Origin: Phycisphaerales bacterium UBA4658 | GTDB lineage: Bacteria; Planctomycetota; Phycisphaerae; Phycisphaerales; UBA1924 | Direction: 5' to 3' | NCBI GenBank assembly: GCA_002405485.1 | Contig: DHLW01000129.1 | Location: 12,699 to 30,156, forward strand | Length of the DNA stretch: 17,458 nucleotides | Shown here: piece after piece, positions 7,610-16,898 of the stretch | How the letters are laid out: every line of letters begins with the position of its first letter | Numbering within the stretch: the stretch's first letter is position 1 | Program-made: the position numbers and the translations under genes | The notes under the pieces: generated by a model | Told to the model about the DNA's origin: nothing | Seen by the model: the letters and a program-made list of their open reading frames with translations, nothing else | Databases searched by the model: none

Positions 7610-8788
7610 TCAGCCCTTGAACACGATCGCCGGTTCCAGCCGGATCACCTTGATGATCGAGAGCAACGATGCGAGCACCACGATCACGGTGACCGCGCAG
7701 GCGGTGATGGCCGGGATCTGCCAGATCATGCGGAACGCGAGCTCGGACTGTCCCGACAGGTACTTGAAGCTCGCCGCCGCCCCTACGCCCACGCCGTAGC
7801 CGATGAGCCCCACGACCAGCGCCTGCAGCATGATCATTCCCAGCAGCCGGAGGTTGCCGGCGCCCATGGCCTTGAGAGCGCCAAACTGCTTGAGATTGTC
7901 CAGCGTGAAGTTGTAGAACGTCTGCCCGGCGATCGCGGTGCCGACGAGGAATCCCAGGATCACCGAGATCCCGAAGTTGATCGGGATGCCCGTGAACCGC
8001 ATGAAGTACAGCACCGTCATCCACGAGAACTCTCCGCTCGTGTAGGCCGCGAGCCCGGTCGTCTGCCTGATCCGCACGCACAGCTCCCGCGTGTCCGTGC
8101 CCGGCTTGGACTTCACCAGCACGAACGTCATCAGCCGACGCTCACGAGGCGCGAACGTCGTCGCACGCGTGTAGGTCGTGTACACCACCGGCTGGCTCTG
8201 GAACGTCCGCGACACCCTGCAGATCCCCACCACCACCGCCCGATTGTCGTTGAGCTCCAGGAAGTCCCCCACCTTCAGCGGCACCCTCGGCCCGATCGGC
8301 TTGCCGGTCGCCGGATCGATCGGCGGCTGCTTGGCAAGCCGCGTCGACGCTCCCACGATGTCCACGATCACGCTGTCGGCTCGCCGCAGGTCTGCCAGCG
8401 AGCCCTCGATCATCTCCGGAGGCCCGCCGATGAGCGTGCCGTCGTCGATTCCGATCACGTTGCACGTCTGGAAGTTGCCATTATCCAGCCGGGCCCGCAG
8501 CAGCCCCTTGTACAGCGGCACCGCCCAGTCCACACCCTCCACACCGCGGACCCGATACAGCATCGTGTCCTGCAGCGGCTTGAGATCGTCGATGAACTGC
8601 ACCTTCGGGTCCATGACCCAGATGTCCGGCTGCCCGGTGTCGGACACGAACCCGAACGTCCGCGTCATCAGCCCGACGAAGATCGAGGCCTGCTGCGTCA
8701 TCAGCAGACTCGCGAACGCCACCCCGAAGATGATGCCGAGGTACTTGGCCTTGTCCCCCATGAGCATCCGAAGCGCGACCAGATTCAT
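7610..8788 (-). CDS. FtsX-type ABC transporter permease (paralogue 3 of 3)
   Basis: This 392-residue inner-membrane permease begins MNLVALRMLMGDKAKYLG. It has a first span in GIIFGVAFASLLMTQQASIFVGLM. Its periplasmic domain contains WVMDPKVQF, GVDWAVPLYKGLL and VVYTTYTRA, plus a short extra loop (PPIDPATGKPIGP) absent from the other two. Three C-terminal spans surround LDNLKQFGALKAMGAGN, and the protein ends IRLEPAIVFKG. The ATG at 8788 overlaps the stop of the upstream TetR gene (ATGA), the same arrangement as the other TetR-permease pair. No ATPase or adaptor is adjacent, so it probably borrows the ATPase at 3688-4473. It shares more sequence with paralogue 2 than with paralogue 1, suggesting duplication of the ATPase-proximal gene. 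A 117-base gap separates it from the next TetR gene. Confidence 0.9.
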   Translation of the reverse strand: MNLVALRMLMGDKAKYLGIIFGVAFASLLMTQQASIFVGLMTRTFGFVSDTGQPDIWVMDPKVQFIDDLKPLQDTMLYRVRGVEGVDWAVPLYKGLLRARLDNGNFQTCNVIGIDDGTLIGGPPEMIEGSLADLRRADSVIVDIVGASTRLAKQPPIDPATGKPIGPRVPLKVGDFLELNDNRAVVVGICRVSRTFQSQPVVYTTYTRATTFAPRERRLMTFVLVKSKPGTDTRELCVRIRQTTGLAAYTSGEFSWMTVLYFMRFTGIPINFGISVILGFLVGTAIAGQTFYNFTLDNLKQFGALKAMGAGNLRLLGMIMLQALVVGLIGYGVGVGAAASFKYLSGQSELAFRMIWQIPAITACAVTVIVVLASLLSIIKVIRLEPAIVFKG

Positions 8789-9453
8789 GACTCCCCTCCC
8801 CCCGCTCGCGCACGCAGCGACCTGATCGCCTTAAGCGAGAACCGCGCGATGTGCCCGCTCAGCACCTCGACATTCTCCCCGTCCTTCAGCGGAAGCTCAG
8901 GCATGAGATGCTCCATCAACGTCTTGGACTTGTGATACAGCAGACACTGGCCCACCACGCTCGCCGCGCACATCTGCACGTCCCGCTCGCTCGCCCCGTC
9001 TCCAAGAAGCCGCCGAACGATGCCCTGCAGCATCTGCGCCCGCGGCTTGATGCACTTCTCCGCAAGCTCGGCCAGCGCCGGCGTCGGGTCAAGCATCTCT
9101 CTCGCCATCACCCGGTCCTGCCACCCAGGACGCGACGAATCGAAGATCCGCTCCATGAACTGCCTTACAAACGCGGCGAGCTGCGCCTCCGGCCCAAGCT
9201 GCTCAAACCCCGCCGCCAGCGCGTGCCCCTGCATGCTCCCCTCGTCGGCATACCTCAGGACCTCCGCGTACAGCCGCTCCTTGGTCCCGAAGTGGTAGTT
9301 CACCGCCGCGACGTTCGCCCCGGCTCGTGCACAAATGTCCCGAACCGTGGCATCGCGAAACCCATGCTCCGCGAACACCTCCCCGGCGGCCTCCAGCACC
9401 CGCCGACGCGTGCTCTCCAATGTCGCGGATTGTTGAACGACTGTTTCAATCAT
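8785..9453 (-). CDS. TetR-family transcriptional regulator, CecR/YbiH-like
   Basis: This is a 222-residue DNA-binding regulator. The helix-turn-helix lies at about residues 18-65 (RVLEAAGEVFAEHGFRDATV, RDICARAGANVAAVNYHFGTKERLYAEVL). The ANVAAVNYHFGTKE stretch, and the C-terminal half with SRPGWQDRVMAREMLDPTPAL, are typical of the CecR (YbiH) subfamily. In Escherichia coli that regulator sits beside and controls an ABC exporter with an HlyD-type adaptor (ybhGFSR), so the context here agrees. A longer reading from 9507 is possible, but the ATG at 9453 starts the usual short N-terminal extension. No ribosome binding site is visible. The candidate promoter places the transcription start within a few bases of the start codon, so the message may be nearly leaderless. 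The stop overlaps the following permease start by 4 bp. Confidence 0.9.
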   Translation of the reverse strand: MIETVVQQSATLESTRRRVLEAAGEVFAEHGFRDATVRDICARAGANVAAVNYHFGTKERLYAEVLRYADEGSMQGHALAAGFEQLGPEAQLAAFVRQFMERIFDSSRPGWQDRVMAREMLDPTPALAELAEKCIKPRAQMLQGIVRRLLGDGASERDVQMCAASVVGQCLLYHKSKTLMEHLMPELPLKDGENVEVLSGHIARFSLKAIRSLRARAGGGES

Positions 9454-9463
9454 CTGTTTGAAT
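9441..9463. promoter_or_regulatory. Operator-like repeat over the TetR start codon
   Basis: On the plus strand CTGTTTCAAT (9441-9450) is repeated with one mismatch as CTGTTTGAAT (9454-9463), 13 bases apart. The same segment contains the inverted repeat TTCAA (9445-9449) and TTGAA (9458-9462) with an 8-base spacer. The repeat straddles the ATG of the CecR-like gene and lies at the expected transcription start, which fits an autorepressor site. The assignment rests on position only. Confidence 0.4.
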
Positions 9464-9464
9464 G

Positions 9465-9492
9465 AGCATATGCAGGCATCTCGGCCGGTCAA
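9465..9492 (-). promoter_or_regulatory. Candidate promoter for the CecR-like TetR gene
   Basis: On the minus strand TTGACC (9492-9487, five of six matches to the -35 consensus) and TATGCT (9470-9465, four of six to the -10) are spaced by 16 bases. It lies within the 69-base gap after the Gfo/Idh/MocA gene, so the TetR-permease pair could be transcribed independently of the RND genes. The predicted transcription start is at or just before the ATG. Confidence 0.45.
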
Positions 9493-9522
9493 GGCCGCCC
9501 AGCACACGCCATCCGAAGGTCT

Positions 9523-10641
9523 TTACCGCGTCGCCGGACGCGCCACCTGCCGACGGGCCTGGTCGAGAATCTCGACCGCAATCACGTTCATCTCGATGCT
9601 CGACAACGGGTCCACATCGCACTGGCCACGGACCACCAGCCGAAGATACGTCCACTCGTTCTCCAGGTGCGAGGGCTTGGGCTTGGGCGTGGAGCGGACC
9701 AAGGCGGCGTCAGGAGCCCGAGTCGAAAACTCGTCCCACTTGCCGCAGTGCACCGACCCCTTTTCCGTGTGCACGTCCATCTCCTTGTTGTCATGTGTCC
9801 ACGCCCAGGAAGCCTGCACGACGGCGGTCGCGTTCGGATAGGTCAGCACGATCGTGGCGTCGTCATCGACACGCGGATAGATCGCCGGTTTCAGCGTCGA
9901 AGCACTCGCCATGACGCTCGTCGGACGCTCGCCATTCATCAGCCACGTGCTCAGCACCGCGCCATAGCACCCAAAGTCGACGATGGCGCCCCCGCCACCC
10001 GCCTCCGGATCCGTGAGCCAGTGCAGGAACTCCGGAGCGCACCCGATCTCCTTCGGGCCCTTGTGCCCATGCCGAAACACCATTCGGCGGATCGGGCTCA
10101 TCGCGCCAGAGTCGACCATCGCCTTTGCCTCGCGCACCGAGGCGTACCAGCTTGTCTCAAAGTTCGTGAGGGCGTGCACGCCGTGAACCCGGGAGAGCTC
10201 GGCAATCCGATCCGCATCGGCCTTGGCGAACGCGAGCGGCTTCTCGAAGAGCATGTGCACGCCGCGGGGTGCGCACACCTCCGCAACGCGGCGATGATCC
10301 GCGATGGTGGTCATCACGCTCGCCGCTTCGGGCTTGGTCGCGTCGAGCATCGCGGGCAGATCCGACCAGTACAGCGACGGATCCAGCGTGTACTTCGCCG
10401 CCAGATGATCGAACAGCGCGCGATTCGGCTCATGCACGCCGACGATCTTCAGATCCTCACGACGAGACGCGTTCCACAGCAGCCCCTCGACGTGCCCATG
10501 CACCAGCCCGATCACCGCGATCCGCAGCGGCCCGGACTGCTTCGAGTGCCGGATTTCCGGCGACGCGGACGCATCCTTCACCGGCTCGCTCAGGGCGGGC
10601 TGGGCCAGGGCCATGGCGGCCACGAGCATGCTGAGAATCAT
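9523..10641 (-). CDS. Secreted Gfo/Idh/MocA-family NAD(P)-dependent oxidoreductase
   Basis: Members of this family reduce or oxidise sugars, inositols and similar polyols with a nicotinamide cofactor. The 372-residue protein begins with a Sec-type signal (MILSMLVAAMALA, possible cleavage after residue 13 or 18). A Rossmann strand-turn-helix follows (LRIAVIGLVHGHVEG, residues 39-53). The family's EKP motif is present (K134, in LFEKPLAF), as is a C-terminal domain containing GGGGAIVDFGCYGA. The glycine-rich turn is atypical: the usual second glycine is Val47. The signal lacks a twin-arginine, which periplasmic glucose-fructose oxidoreductase uses for cofactor loading. The ATG at 10641 has GAGGAG eight bases upstream; another in-frame ATG lies at 10647. 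It is set between the RND pump (44-base gap) and the CecR-like regulator. Substrate, activity and connection to efflux are unknown. Confidence 0.85.
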   Translation of the reverse strand: MILSMLVAAMALAQPALSEPVKDASASPEIRHSKQSGPLRIAVIGLVHGHVEGLLWNASRREDLKIVGVHEPNRALFDHLAAKYTLDPSLYWSDLPAMLDATKPEAASVMTTIADHRRVAEVCAPRGVHMLFEKPLAFAKADADRIAELSRVHGVHALTNFETSWYASVREAKAMVDSGAMSPIRRMVFRHGHKGPKEIGCAPEFLHWLTDPEAGGGGAIVDFGCYGAVLSTWLMNGERPTSVMASASTLKPAIYPRVDDDATIVLTYPNATAVVQASWAWTHDNKEMDVHTEKGSVHCGKWDEFSTRAPDAALVRSTPKPKPSHLENEWTYLRLVVRGQCDVDPLSSIEMNVIAVEILDQARRQVARPATR

Positions 10642-10685
10642 CGCCATCACTCCTCTTGTTCGGGCAGGGGTTGGAATCGGCACGC

Positions 10686-13600
10686 TCAGTGCTCCGCTCG
10701 CGGCGCCGCCGTCGCGGCGGACTGGACCGGCGTCGATGCTGGCTGGGAAGCCCCCGCCGGTGGCGGCATGCCGCCCCGGACCAGAGCGCCCTTGGTATGG
10801 GACGACACCCACTCGGTGAAGCCCTGGATGATCACGTAGAACACCGGCACGAAGAAGATCGCCAGAACCGTCGCCGCGATCATCCCGCCCATGATCCCGG
10901 TGCCGATCGAGTGACGGCCCGCCGCTCCGGCCCCCTTGGCGATCACCAGCGGCAGCACGCCGAGGATGAACGCCAGCGAGGTCATGATGATCGGTCGGAA
11001 CCGCTGCCTCGCCGCCTGAATCGCCGCCTCGCGGATGGTCTTGCCCTCGTTGCGCAGGGCGACGCAGAACTCCACGATCAGGATCGCGTTCTTCGCCGCA
11101 AGTCCCACGAGCGTGAGCAGACCGATCTGGAAGTAGATGTCGCGATCGATCCCGCGGATGTACACCGCGACAAGCGCCCCGAGCACCCCCAGCGGGACCG
11201 CGAGCATCACCGCGATCGGCAGCGACCACTTCTCATACTGGGCCGCAAGCACGAGGAAGACCACGACCAGGCCAAACGCGATCACCATCGGCGCGGCGTT
11301 GCCGGCCTTCACCTCCTGGTACGAAGCTCCGGACCACTCATACCCATAGCCGTCTCCGGCCAGCTTCAGACCATCGAAGACCTCCCGGATCGCCGACATC
11401 GACTGCCCGGTGCTGAAGCCCGGACCGGGAGCCCCGGTGATCTGCACCGCCGGGTACCCGTTGAACCGGCTCACCAGGTTCGGTCCAACCTGAAAGTTCG
11501 TGCGCACCAGCCCGGCGACAGGCACCATCTCACCCTGTTGATTCCGAACGTAGATCTTGCTCAGCGATTCGGGACTGGATCGGAACTCCGGCTCGGCCTG
11601 GACCTGCACCCTCCACACCCGCCCGAACTTGTCAAAGTCGTTCACGTACAACGCGCCCAGATACGCCTGCAGCGCATCGAACACCTGGTTGATCGGCACG
11701 CCCGCCGCCTTCGCGCGCTCGCGATCCAGGTCCACGAACAACTGCGGCTGCGTCACCCGGACCGTGCTCTGGATCCCCGTGATCTCGGGCCGCTTCGACG
11801 CCTCGGCGATGAACCGGTCGATCGCCCCCACAAGCTCGCGCACGTCCTGACCGCGCCTGGCCTGAAACTGCATCTCGAATCCCGCCCGCTGTCCAAGCCC
11901 CTGGATCGACGGCGGGTTCACCGTGATCACCATCCCCTCCGGATGCGATGCGAACCTCTGCCAGGCCCGCCCGATCAGCGCCTTGGCCGACGTGTTCTCT
12001 CCCGACCTCTCGGCCCAGGGCTTGAGTCGGGTGAAGATGATGGCCGCGTTCGTCGCGTTCACGCTTCCGGCAAACAGATCCAGCCCGACCAGAGTCACCG
12101 TGTCGTCCACGATGCCCGCCATCGACTTGTCGAGGAAGAACTGCTCCACCTCGCGCACCAGTTTGTCGGTTCGATCGATCGACGCGCCGTCCGGGAGGAA
12201 CACCGCGCTGATGATGTACCCCTGGTCCTCATCCGGGATGAACCCGCTCGGAACGCGCTGGAACAGATGCCACGTCGCCCCGCAGAGCACCGCGAACACC
12301 AGCACCGTCGCCACCCAGATCCGGATCGCCCCGCGAACCCCCGCGGTGTACCCGCTGGTGATCCACCCGAACACCCTGTTGAACCAGTTGAAGAGCACCG
12401 CGTCCAGCAGCCGCTGCACGAGCCCCTTCTTCTCGCCGTGCGGCCTGAGCAGCAGCCGGCAGAGCGCGGGGCTCAGCGTCAGCGCCACCACGCCTGAGAT
12501 GATCACGCTGATGGCGATCGTCACCGCGAACTGGCGGTACAGCTCGCCCGTCAGCCCCCCGAGAAACGCCACCGGCAGGAACACCGCGCTGAGCACAAGC
12601 ACGATCGCGATCACCGGGCCGGTGACCTCGTTCATCGCCTTGATCGTGGCCTCACGCACCGGCAGATGCTCCTCCTGCATGATGCGTTCCACGTTCTCCA
12701 CCACGACGATCGCGTCGTCCACGACGATCCCGATCGCCAGCACCAGACCGAACAGCGTGAGCGTGTTGATGCTGAACCCAAGCGCCTGCATCCCCGCGAA
12801 CGTCCCCACGATCGACACCGGCACCGCCAGCAGCGGAATCAGCGTCGCCCGCCAGTTCTGCAGGAACAGAAACACGACCAGCAGCACCAGCGCCACCGCC
12901 TCCAGGAGCGTCTTCACCACCTCGTCGATCGACGCCGTCACGAACGTCACCGTCTCGTACGGGATCTTGTACTCCATCCCGGCCGGGAATCCCTTGGCAA
13001 GCTCGTCCATCGATGAACGCACGTCTCGGTAGACGTTGATCGCATTGCCCCCGGACTGCAGATACACAAGGATGAGCGTCGCCGGATCGCCGTCCATGCG
13101 ACCGACGCTGTCGTAGCTCTGCGCGCCAAGTTCCACCCGTGCCAGGTCCTTGAGCTTCAGCATCGATCCGTCCGCGCCCGTGCGGATCACGATGTTCTCG
13201 TAGTCCGCCGGCTCGCTCAGTCGACCCCGCGTCAAGACGGGAACCGTCAGCTCGGCCTGCCCGGGATTCGGTCGCTGCCCGATCCGGCCCGCGGCAAAGA
13301 TCGCGTTCTGCTCCCGGATCGCCCCCGCAACATCGCTGATGCTCAGTTGCTTCTGCGTGAGCCGCTCCGGATTCAGCCAGACCCGCATCGCGTAGTCCTT
13401 GGCCCCGAACACCGTCACGTCCCCGACGCCGGGAATCCGCTTCAACTGATCCACCACGTTGATCGTCGCGTAGTTCGAGAGATACACGTCGTCGAACTGC
13501 TTGTTCGGGCTCGTCAATGCGATCACGCAGATCATGTTCGTGCTCGTCTTGGTCACCGGCAGACCCTGACGCACCACGTCCTGCGGCAGCCGCGGCGTCG

Positions 13601-13943
13601 CGATCGACAGCCGGTTCTGCACGTCCACCGCCGCCAGGTCCTGATCCGAGCCGATCTCAAAGCTCGCCGTCAGCGACATCGTCCCGTCGTTGGCCGACTG
13701 CGACTGGAAGTACAGCAGGTTCTTCGCCCCGGACATCTGCTGCTCGATCGGCGCCGCAACCGACTGCGCCACCGTCTCGGCGCTCGCCCCCTGATATGTC
13801 GCCCGAATCGCCACGCTCGGCGGAACAATGTCCGGGAAACGCGCAATCGGCAGCACCCCGATCGAGACCGTCCCCGCAAGCAGAATGATGATCGACAGCA
13901 CCGACGCAAACACCGGCCGATCGATGAAGAACTTGCTGATCAC
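10686..13943 (-). CDS. RND multidrug efflux pump, inner-membrane transporter (AcrB/HAE1 family)
   Basis: This is a proton-driven drug/proton antiporter that takes substrates from the periplasm and inner membrane and feeds the outer channel. Its 1085 residues are slightly longer than AcrB (1049). It begins with the usual [24 protein letters not shown] first span. Two porter/docking loop regions alternate with twelve predicted spans. The proton-relay residues are present: adjacent D409/D410 in [13 protein letters not shown] and K951 in [27 protein letters not shown] follows near the C-terminal spans. The C-terminal tail (about the last 40 residues) is rich in Ala, Pro and Ser. The ATG overlaps the stop of the adaptor gene by four bases (ATGA), which is standard for an AcrA-AcrB pair. 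No dedicated outer-membrane channel follows; the nearest is at 917-2416. Confidence 0.97.
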   Translation of the reverse strand: MISKFFIDRPVFASVLSIIILLAGTVSIGVLPIARFPDIVPPSVAIRATYQGASAETVAQSVAAPIEQQMSGAKNLLYFQSQSANDGTMSLTASFEIGSDQDLAAVDVQNRLSIATPRLPQDVVRQGLPVTKTSTNMICVIALTSPNKQFDDVYLSNYATINVVDQLKRIPGVGDVTVFGAKDYAMRVWLNPERLTQKQLSISDVAGAIREQNAIFAAGRIGQRPNPGQAELTVPVLTRGRLSEPADYENIVIRTGADGSMLKLKDLARVELGAQSYDSVGRMDGDPATLILVYLQSGGNAINVYRDVRSSMDELAKGFPAGMEYKIPYETVTFVTASIDEVVKTLLEAVALVLLVVFLFLQNWRATLIPLLAVPVSIVGTFAGMQALGFSINTLTLFGLVLAIGIVVDDAIVVVENVERIMQEEHLPVREATIKAMNEVTGPVIAIVLVLSAVFLPVAFLGGLTGELYRQFAVTIAISVIISGVVALTLSPALCRLLLRPHGEKKGLVQRLLDAVLFNWFNRVFGWITSGYTAGVRGAIRIWVATVLVFAVLCGATWHLFQRVPSGFIPDEDQGYIISAVFLPDGASIDRTDKLVREVEQFFLDKSMAGIVDDTVTLVGLDLFAGSVNATNAAIIFTRLKPWAERSGENTSAKALIGRAWQRFASHPEGMVITVNPPSIQGLGQRAGFEMQFQARRGQDVRELVGAIDRFIAEASKRPEITGIQSTVRVTQPQLFVDLDRERAKAAGVPINQVFDALQAYLGALYVNDFDKFGRVWRVQVQAEPEFRSSPESLSKIYVRNQQGEMVPVAGLVRTNFQVGPNLVSRFNGYPAVQITGAPGPGFSTGQSMSAIREVFDGLKLAGDGYGYEWSGASYQEVKAGNAAPMVIAFGLVVVFLVLAAQYEKWSLPIAVMLAVPLGVLGALVAVYIRGIDRDIYFQIGLLTLVGLAAKNAILIVEFCVALRNEGKTIREAAIQAARQRFRPIIMTSLAFILGVLPLVIAKGAGAAGRHSIGTGIMGGMIAATVLAIFFVPVFYVIIQGFTEWVSSHTKGALVRGGMPPPAGASQPASTPVQSAATAAPRAEH

Positions 13944-15211
13944 TTGACCCCCTCAAAGCTCTGGCCCCCAGCTCCCGCACCAGCCCCCTGCTCGGCTCGA
14001 TCGATCGCCTTCACCATCGTCCCCGGTGGGGCCTTCATGAAGCCATCGGAGATCACCCTGTCCCCGGCCTTCAGCCCCTCGAGCACCACCCACTCGTCTC
14101 CCGACCACGCACCCGTCCGAATCGCTCGGACTTCAACCTTGCTCTCAGAGTTCACCCCCATCACCACCGGTCCCGAGGGTGTCTGCAAAACCGCTCGCTT
14201 GGGCACGGTCAGGGAGTTGGGTCGCTCCCACCCCACGATCCGGGCTCGCACGAACTGTCCCGGCTTCAGCGGCTCCTCAGGTTCTGGACGCTCCGCCGTC
14301 GGTTCCGGAAGCGGGTTGCTGAACACGCCGCGAGCCGTTGCCGTGCCCGTCTGCGGGTTCACCGTCGCGTCGAAGAAGTCCAGTTCTCCCTTGGCTTCGT
14401 ACACGGTCCCGTCCAGCAGCACGATCTGCACCTTGGGCTTGGCAAGCCCCTGCCCCAGCCGCACCCGCTCGGCGGCCACATCCTCACGCCACTGCAGCCA
14501 CTCGCGCTCACTGATCGAGAACAGCACATAGATCGGATCCACCTGCCAGACCGTCGTCAACAGACTGTTCGGCCCCGCATCCACGAGCGAGCCCTCGTCC
14601 TTCATCGTGAGCCCGACCTTGCCCCGCAGGGGCGAGACGATCATCGTGTAGCTCAGATTGAGCTGCGCCTGGGCCACGTTCGCCTCGTACAACCGAACGT
14701 TCGCTCTCGCCGTCCGCTCCTGCGTCTCCCAATCGTCCAGCTCCCTCGGAGAGGTCGCACCCTGACGCTGGAGTTCCTGCAGCCGTCCAACCTGCCTGCT
14801 CGCGTTGGCCAGTTCCGCCTGGGCCCGTGCGAGCTGTGCCCGGGCGACTTCCAGATCCGCCTTGAACGATCTGTCGTCGATCTTGAACAGCGTGTCCCCC
14901 TCGTCGACGTGCTTGCCCTCCTCAAATGCCCGCTTCTCAAGGAATCCCTGCACCCGCGATCGCACCTCGACCGTCTTGCTCGCCTGGGTCTGCCCGACAA
15001 ACTCGTACACGATCGGCATCGTCCGCGCACGCACGGTGTGGACAACCACCTCCACCGGTCCGCCCGGTGGTGCGGCTCCCGCCTGCTTCCGCTCGCATCC
15101 CCCGCCACCGATCGCCGCCAGAGCCGAGCTCGCCAGAATGGCCAGCATCGCCTGCGCCCGACCCAGACCCCGCCACATCCTGTGACCGAACCGAGAGTGT
15201 CCCGTGCGCAT
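13940..15211 (-). CDS. RND efflux periplasmic adaptor lipoprotein (AcrA/MexA family)
   Basis: This periplasmic adaptor bridges the RND transporter and the outer-membrane channel. The 423-residue protein has a long basic N-terminus and a hydrophobic stretch ([19 protein letters not shown]), with Cys39 as the probable lipidation site. The lipobox is loose, with Gly instead of Leu at -3. The lipoyl domain halves ([31 protein letters not shown] and [25 protein letters not shown]) flank an alpha-helical hairpin. A beta-barrel ([12 protein letters not shown]) and a membrane-proximal domain follow, ending near residue 415. The ATG at 15211 has a strong GGAGG four bases upstream, one of the few good ribosome binding sites here. 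It is the first gene of the minus-strand block and overlaps the pump gene by 4 bp. Its promoter must lie in the 162-base divergent region. Confidence 0.95.
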   Translation of the reverse strand: MRTGHSRFGHRMWRGLGRAQAMLAILASSALAAIGGGGCERKQAGAAPPGGPVEVVVHTVRARTMPIVYEFVGQTQASKTVEVRSRVQGFLEKRAFEEGKHVDEGDTLFKIDDRSFKADLEVARAQLARAQAELANASRQVGRLQELQRQGATSPRELDDWETQERTARANVRLYEANVAQAQLNLSYTMIVSPLRGKVGLTMKDEGSLVDAGPNSLLTTVWQVDPIYVLFSISEREWLQWREDVAAERVRLGQGLAKPKVQIVLLDGTVYEAKGELDFFDATVNPQTGTATARGVFSNPLPEPTAERPEPEEPLKPGQFVRARIVGWERPNSLTVPKRAVLQTPSGPVVMGVNSESKVEVRAIRTGAWSGDEWVVLEGLKAGDRVISDGFMKAPPGTMVKAIDRAEQGAGAGAGGQSFEGVK

Positions 15212-15373
15212 GGTGCCTCCGAGCGGACCGATGTGTCCTTTTCCTCAGCGTACCCGGGCTTCGCCCGGCTTTGTGGCCACGATGCACACGGATCCCGAAC
15301 TCGGCCGATTTCACCCTACCCTCATCCGACTCTCGCAACCGCTTTGGTCGAATCCCCGATCCCACGCGCGACC
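15212..15373. promoter_or_regulatory. Divergent intergenic region between the RND operon and sdaA
   Basis: Both the adaptor gene (minus) and sdaA (plus) must draw their 5' ends from these 162 bases. A short hairpin, CCGGGC-TTC-GCCCGG (15254-15268), lies about 45 bases upstream of the adaptor start and would be in its leader. I cannot point to convincing -35/-10 pairs on either strand. No TetR-like palindrome resembling those at 7504 or 9445 is present. Confidence 0.5.
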
Positions 15374-16843
15374 ATGGAAGCCATCAGCGTCTTCGACATC
15401 TTCAAGATCGGCGTCGGCCCCTCCAGCTCGCACACCATGGGCCCTTGGCGCGCCGCGCAGAAGTTCCTCGCCGTCCTGCACCAGCGCCGCGTGCTCGGCT
15501 CGGTCGTCCGCGTCGTCACCGAGCTCTACGGCTCGCTCGCCAAGACCGGCCACGGCCACGGGACCGACATCGCTGTCATGCTCGCCCTCAGCGGCGACGA
15601 TCCCGTCACCTGCGACACTTCCACCATCAGCGACCGCATCGCCGCCATCAAGGAGGCCCGGCGCATCCGCCTCCCCGGTGGCCCATCAGATCGACCAAAG
15701 AGCATCGACTTCGACTACGACCACGACATCCTCTTCCACGTCCACTCCCCCCCGCTTCCCTTCCATGCCAACGGCATCCGCTTCACCGCGCACCTCGAGT
15801 CCGGCCAGCGCATCAGCGAGACCTATTACTCCGTCGGCGGGGGCTTTGTCGTGCAGGAGGGCGAGCACGCCACCGGCGACCGCGCCGTCACGCTCCCCTT
15901 CCACTGCAACACCGGCGAGGACATCCTCCGCCACTGCCGAACCACCGGCATGTCGATCCCCCAGATCGTCTTCCAGAACGAGCGCGTCTGGCGTGCGGAT
16001 GCCGACATCCGCGCCGGGCTGCTGGCCATCTGGCGGGCCATGGCCGAGTGCATCTATCGCGGGTGCCATCCCGCGACCGACGGCACGCTCCCCGGCGGGC
16101 TCGAGGTCGCGCGCCGCGGGGGGGTGATGAACCGCAAGCTCATCCAGGGATTCGGCTCTTCGGGAATCCGCGAGTACGACGATCTGGAAGGGTGGCTCGA
16201 CGTCGTCCGCCACTCCACCCGCGAGTTCCAGCAGATCCTCAAGTGGGTGAGCACCTTCGCCCTGGCCGTCAACGAGGAGAACGCCGCATTCGGGCGCGTC
16301 GTCACCGCGCCGACCAACGGGGCCGCGGGCGTGGTCCCGGCGGTCATGATGTACTACTGGTGCTTCTCGCCCCCGGGTCGCAGCACCGAGCAGGGCATCA
16401 TCGACTTCATGCTCACCGCCGGCGAGATCGGCTCGCTGTTCAAGAAAGGCGCGACCATCTCTGCCGCGATGGGCGGATGCCAGGCCGAGATCGGCGTCTC
16501 GAGCGCGATGGCCGCCGCCGGACTCTCGCAGTGCCTTGGCGGCTCGCCCGGACAGGTGCTCATGGCCGCGGAGATCGCGATGGAGCATCACCTGGGGATG
16601 ACCTGCGATCCGATCAAAGGACTGGTGCAGATCCCGTGCATCGAGCGGAACACGATGGGCGCGATCAAGGCGATCACCGCGGCGAACATCGCGCTCGAAT
16701 CCGACCCGGACAAGGCCCGCGTCTCGCTCGACGACGTCATCAAGACGATGTGGGAGACGGCCCAGGACATGATGGGCAAGTACAAGGAGACCGCCGAAGG
16801 CGGCCTCGCGGTGAACGTGAGCGTGGGCATCAGCGAGTGCTGA
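15374..16843 (+). CDS. sdaA: L-serine dehydratase (L-serine ammonia-lyase), iron-sulfur, single chain
   Basis: This enzyme converts L-serine to pyruvate and ammonia with a 4Fe-4S cluster in the cytoplasm. The 489-residue protein starts [24 protein letters not shown], the classical opening of the beta domain. C369 (GGCQAEIG), C411 (CDPIKG) and C422 (IPCIERN) match the cluster ligands in spacing (42 and 11 residues), as in the Legionella pneumophila enzyme (C343, C385, C396). The chain ends in Cys489. In the Legionella enzyme a cysteine at the C-terminal tail folds back onto the cluster, so this terminal Cys probably plays that role. Both domains are fused in one chain, as in Gram-negative bacteria. 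The frame is open upstream, but ATG 15374 fits the family start. It has no visible ribosome binding site. It is divergent from the efflux block and probably unrelated to it. Confidence 0.97.
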   Translation: MEAISVFDIFKIGVGPSSSHTMGPWRAAQKFLAVLHQRRVLGSVVRVVTELYGSLAKTGHGHGTDIAVMLALSGDDPVTCDTSTISDRIAAIKEARRIRLPGGPSDRPKSIDFDYDHDILFHVHSPPLPFHANGIRFTAHLESGQRISETYYSVGGGFVVQEGEHATGDRAVTLPFHCNTGEDILRHCRTTGMSIPQIVFQNERVWRADADIRAGLLAIWRAMAECIYRGCHPATDGTLPGGLEVARRGGVMNRKLIQGFGSSGIREYDDLEGWLDVVRHSTREFQQILKWVSTFALAVNEENAAFGRVVTAPTNGAAGVVPAVMMYYWCFSPPGRSTEQGIIDFMLTAGEIGSLFKKGATISAAMGGCQAEIGVSSAMAAAGLSQCLGGSPGQVLMAAEIAMEHHLGMTCDPIKGLVQIPCIERNTMGAIKAITAANIALESDPDKARVSLDDVIKTMWETAQDMMGKYKETAEGGLAVNVSVGISEC

Positions 16844-16898
16844 GACCGGGGCTGCGTACAGGCGCCGGGCGGTGCACAGTCGCTGAACTCCGAACCGC

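Noticed and set aside
10656..12497. 613-codon plus-strand open frame opposite the RND pump
   Set aside because: It is antisense to a full-length, motif-complete RND gene, and its composition is dominated by Arg, His and Asp with no recognisable domain.
15254..15268. Intrinsic terminator in the divergent region
   Set aside because: The stem is only six base pairs, it is followed by just a short T stretch, and no gene ends into this region from either side.
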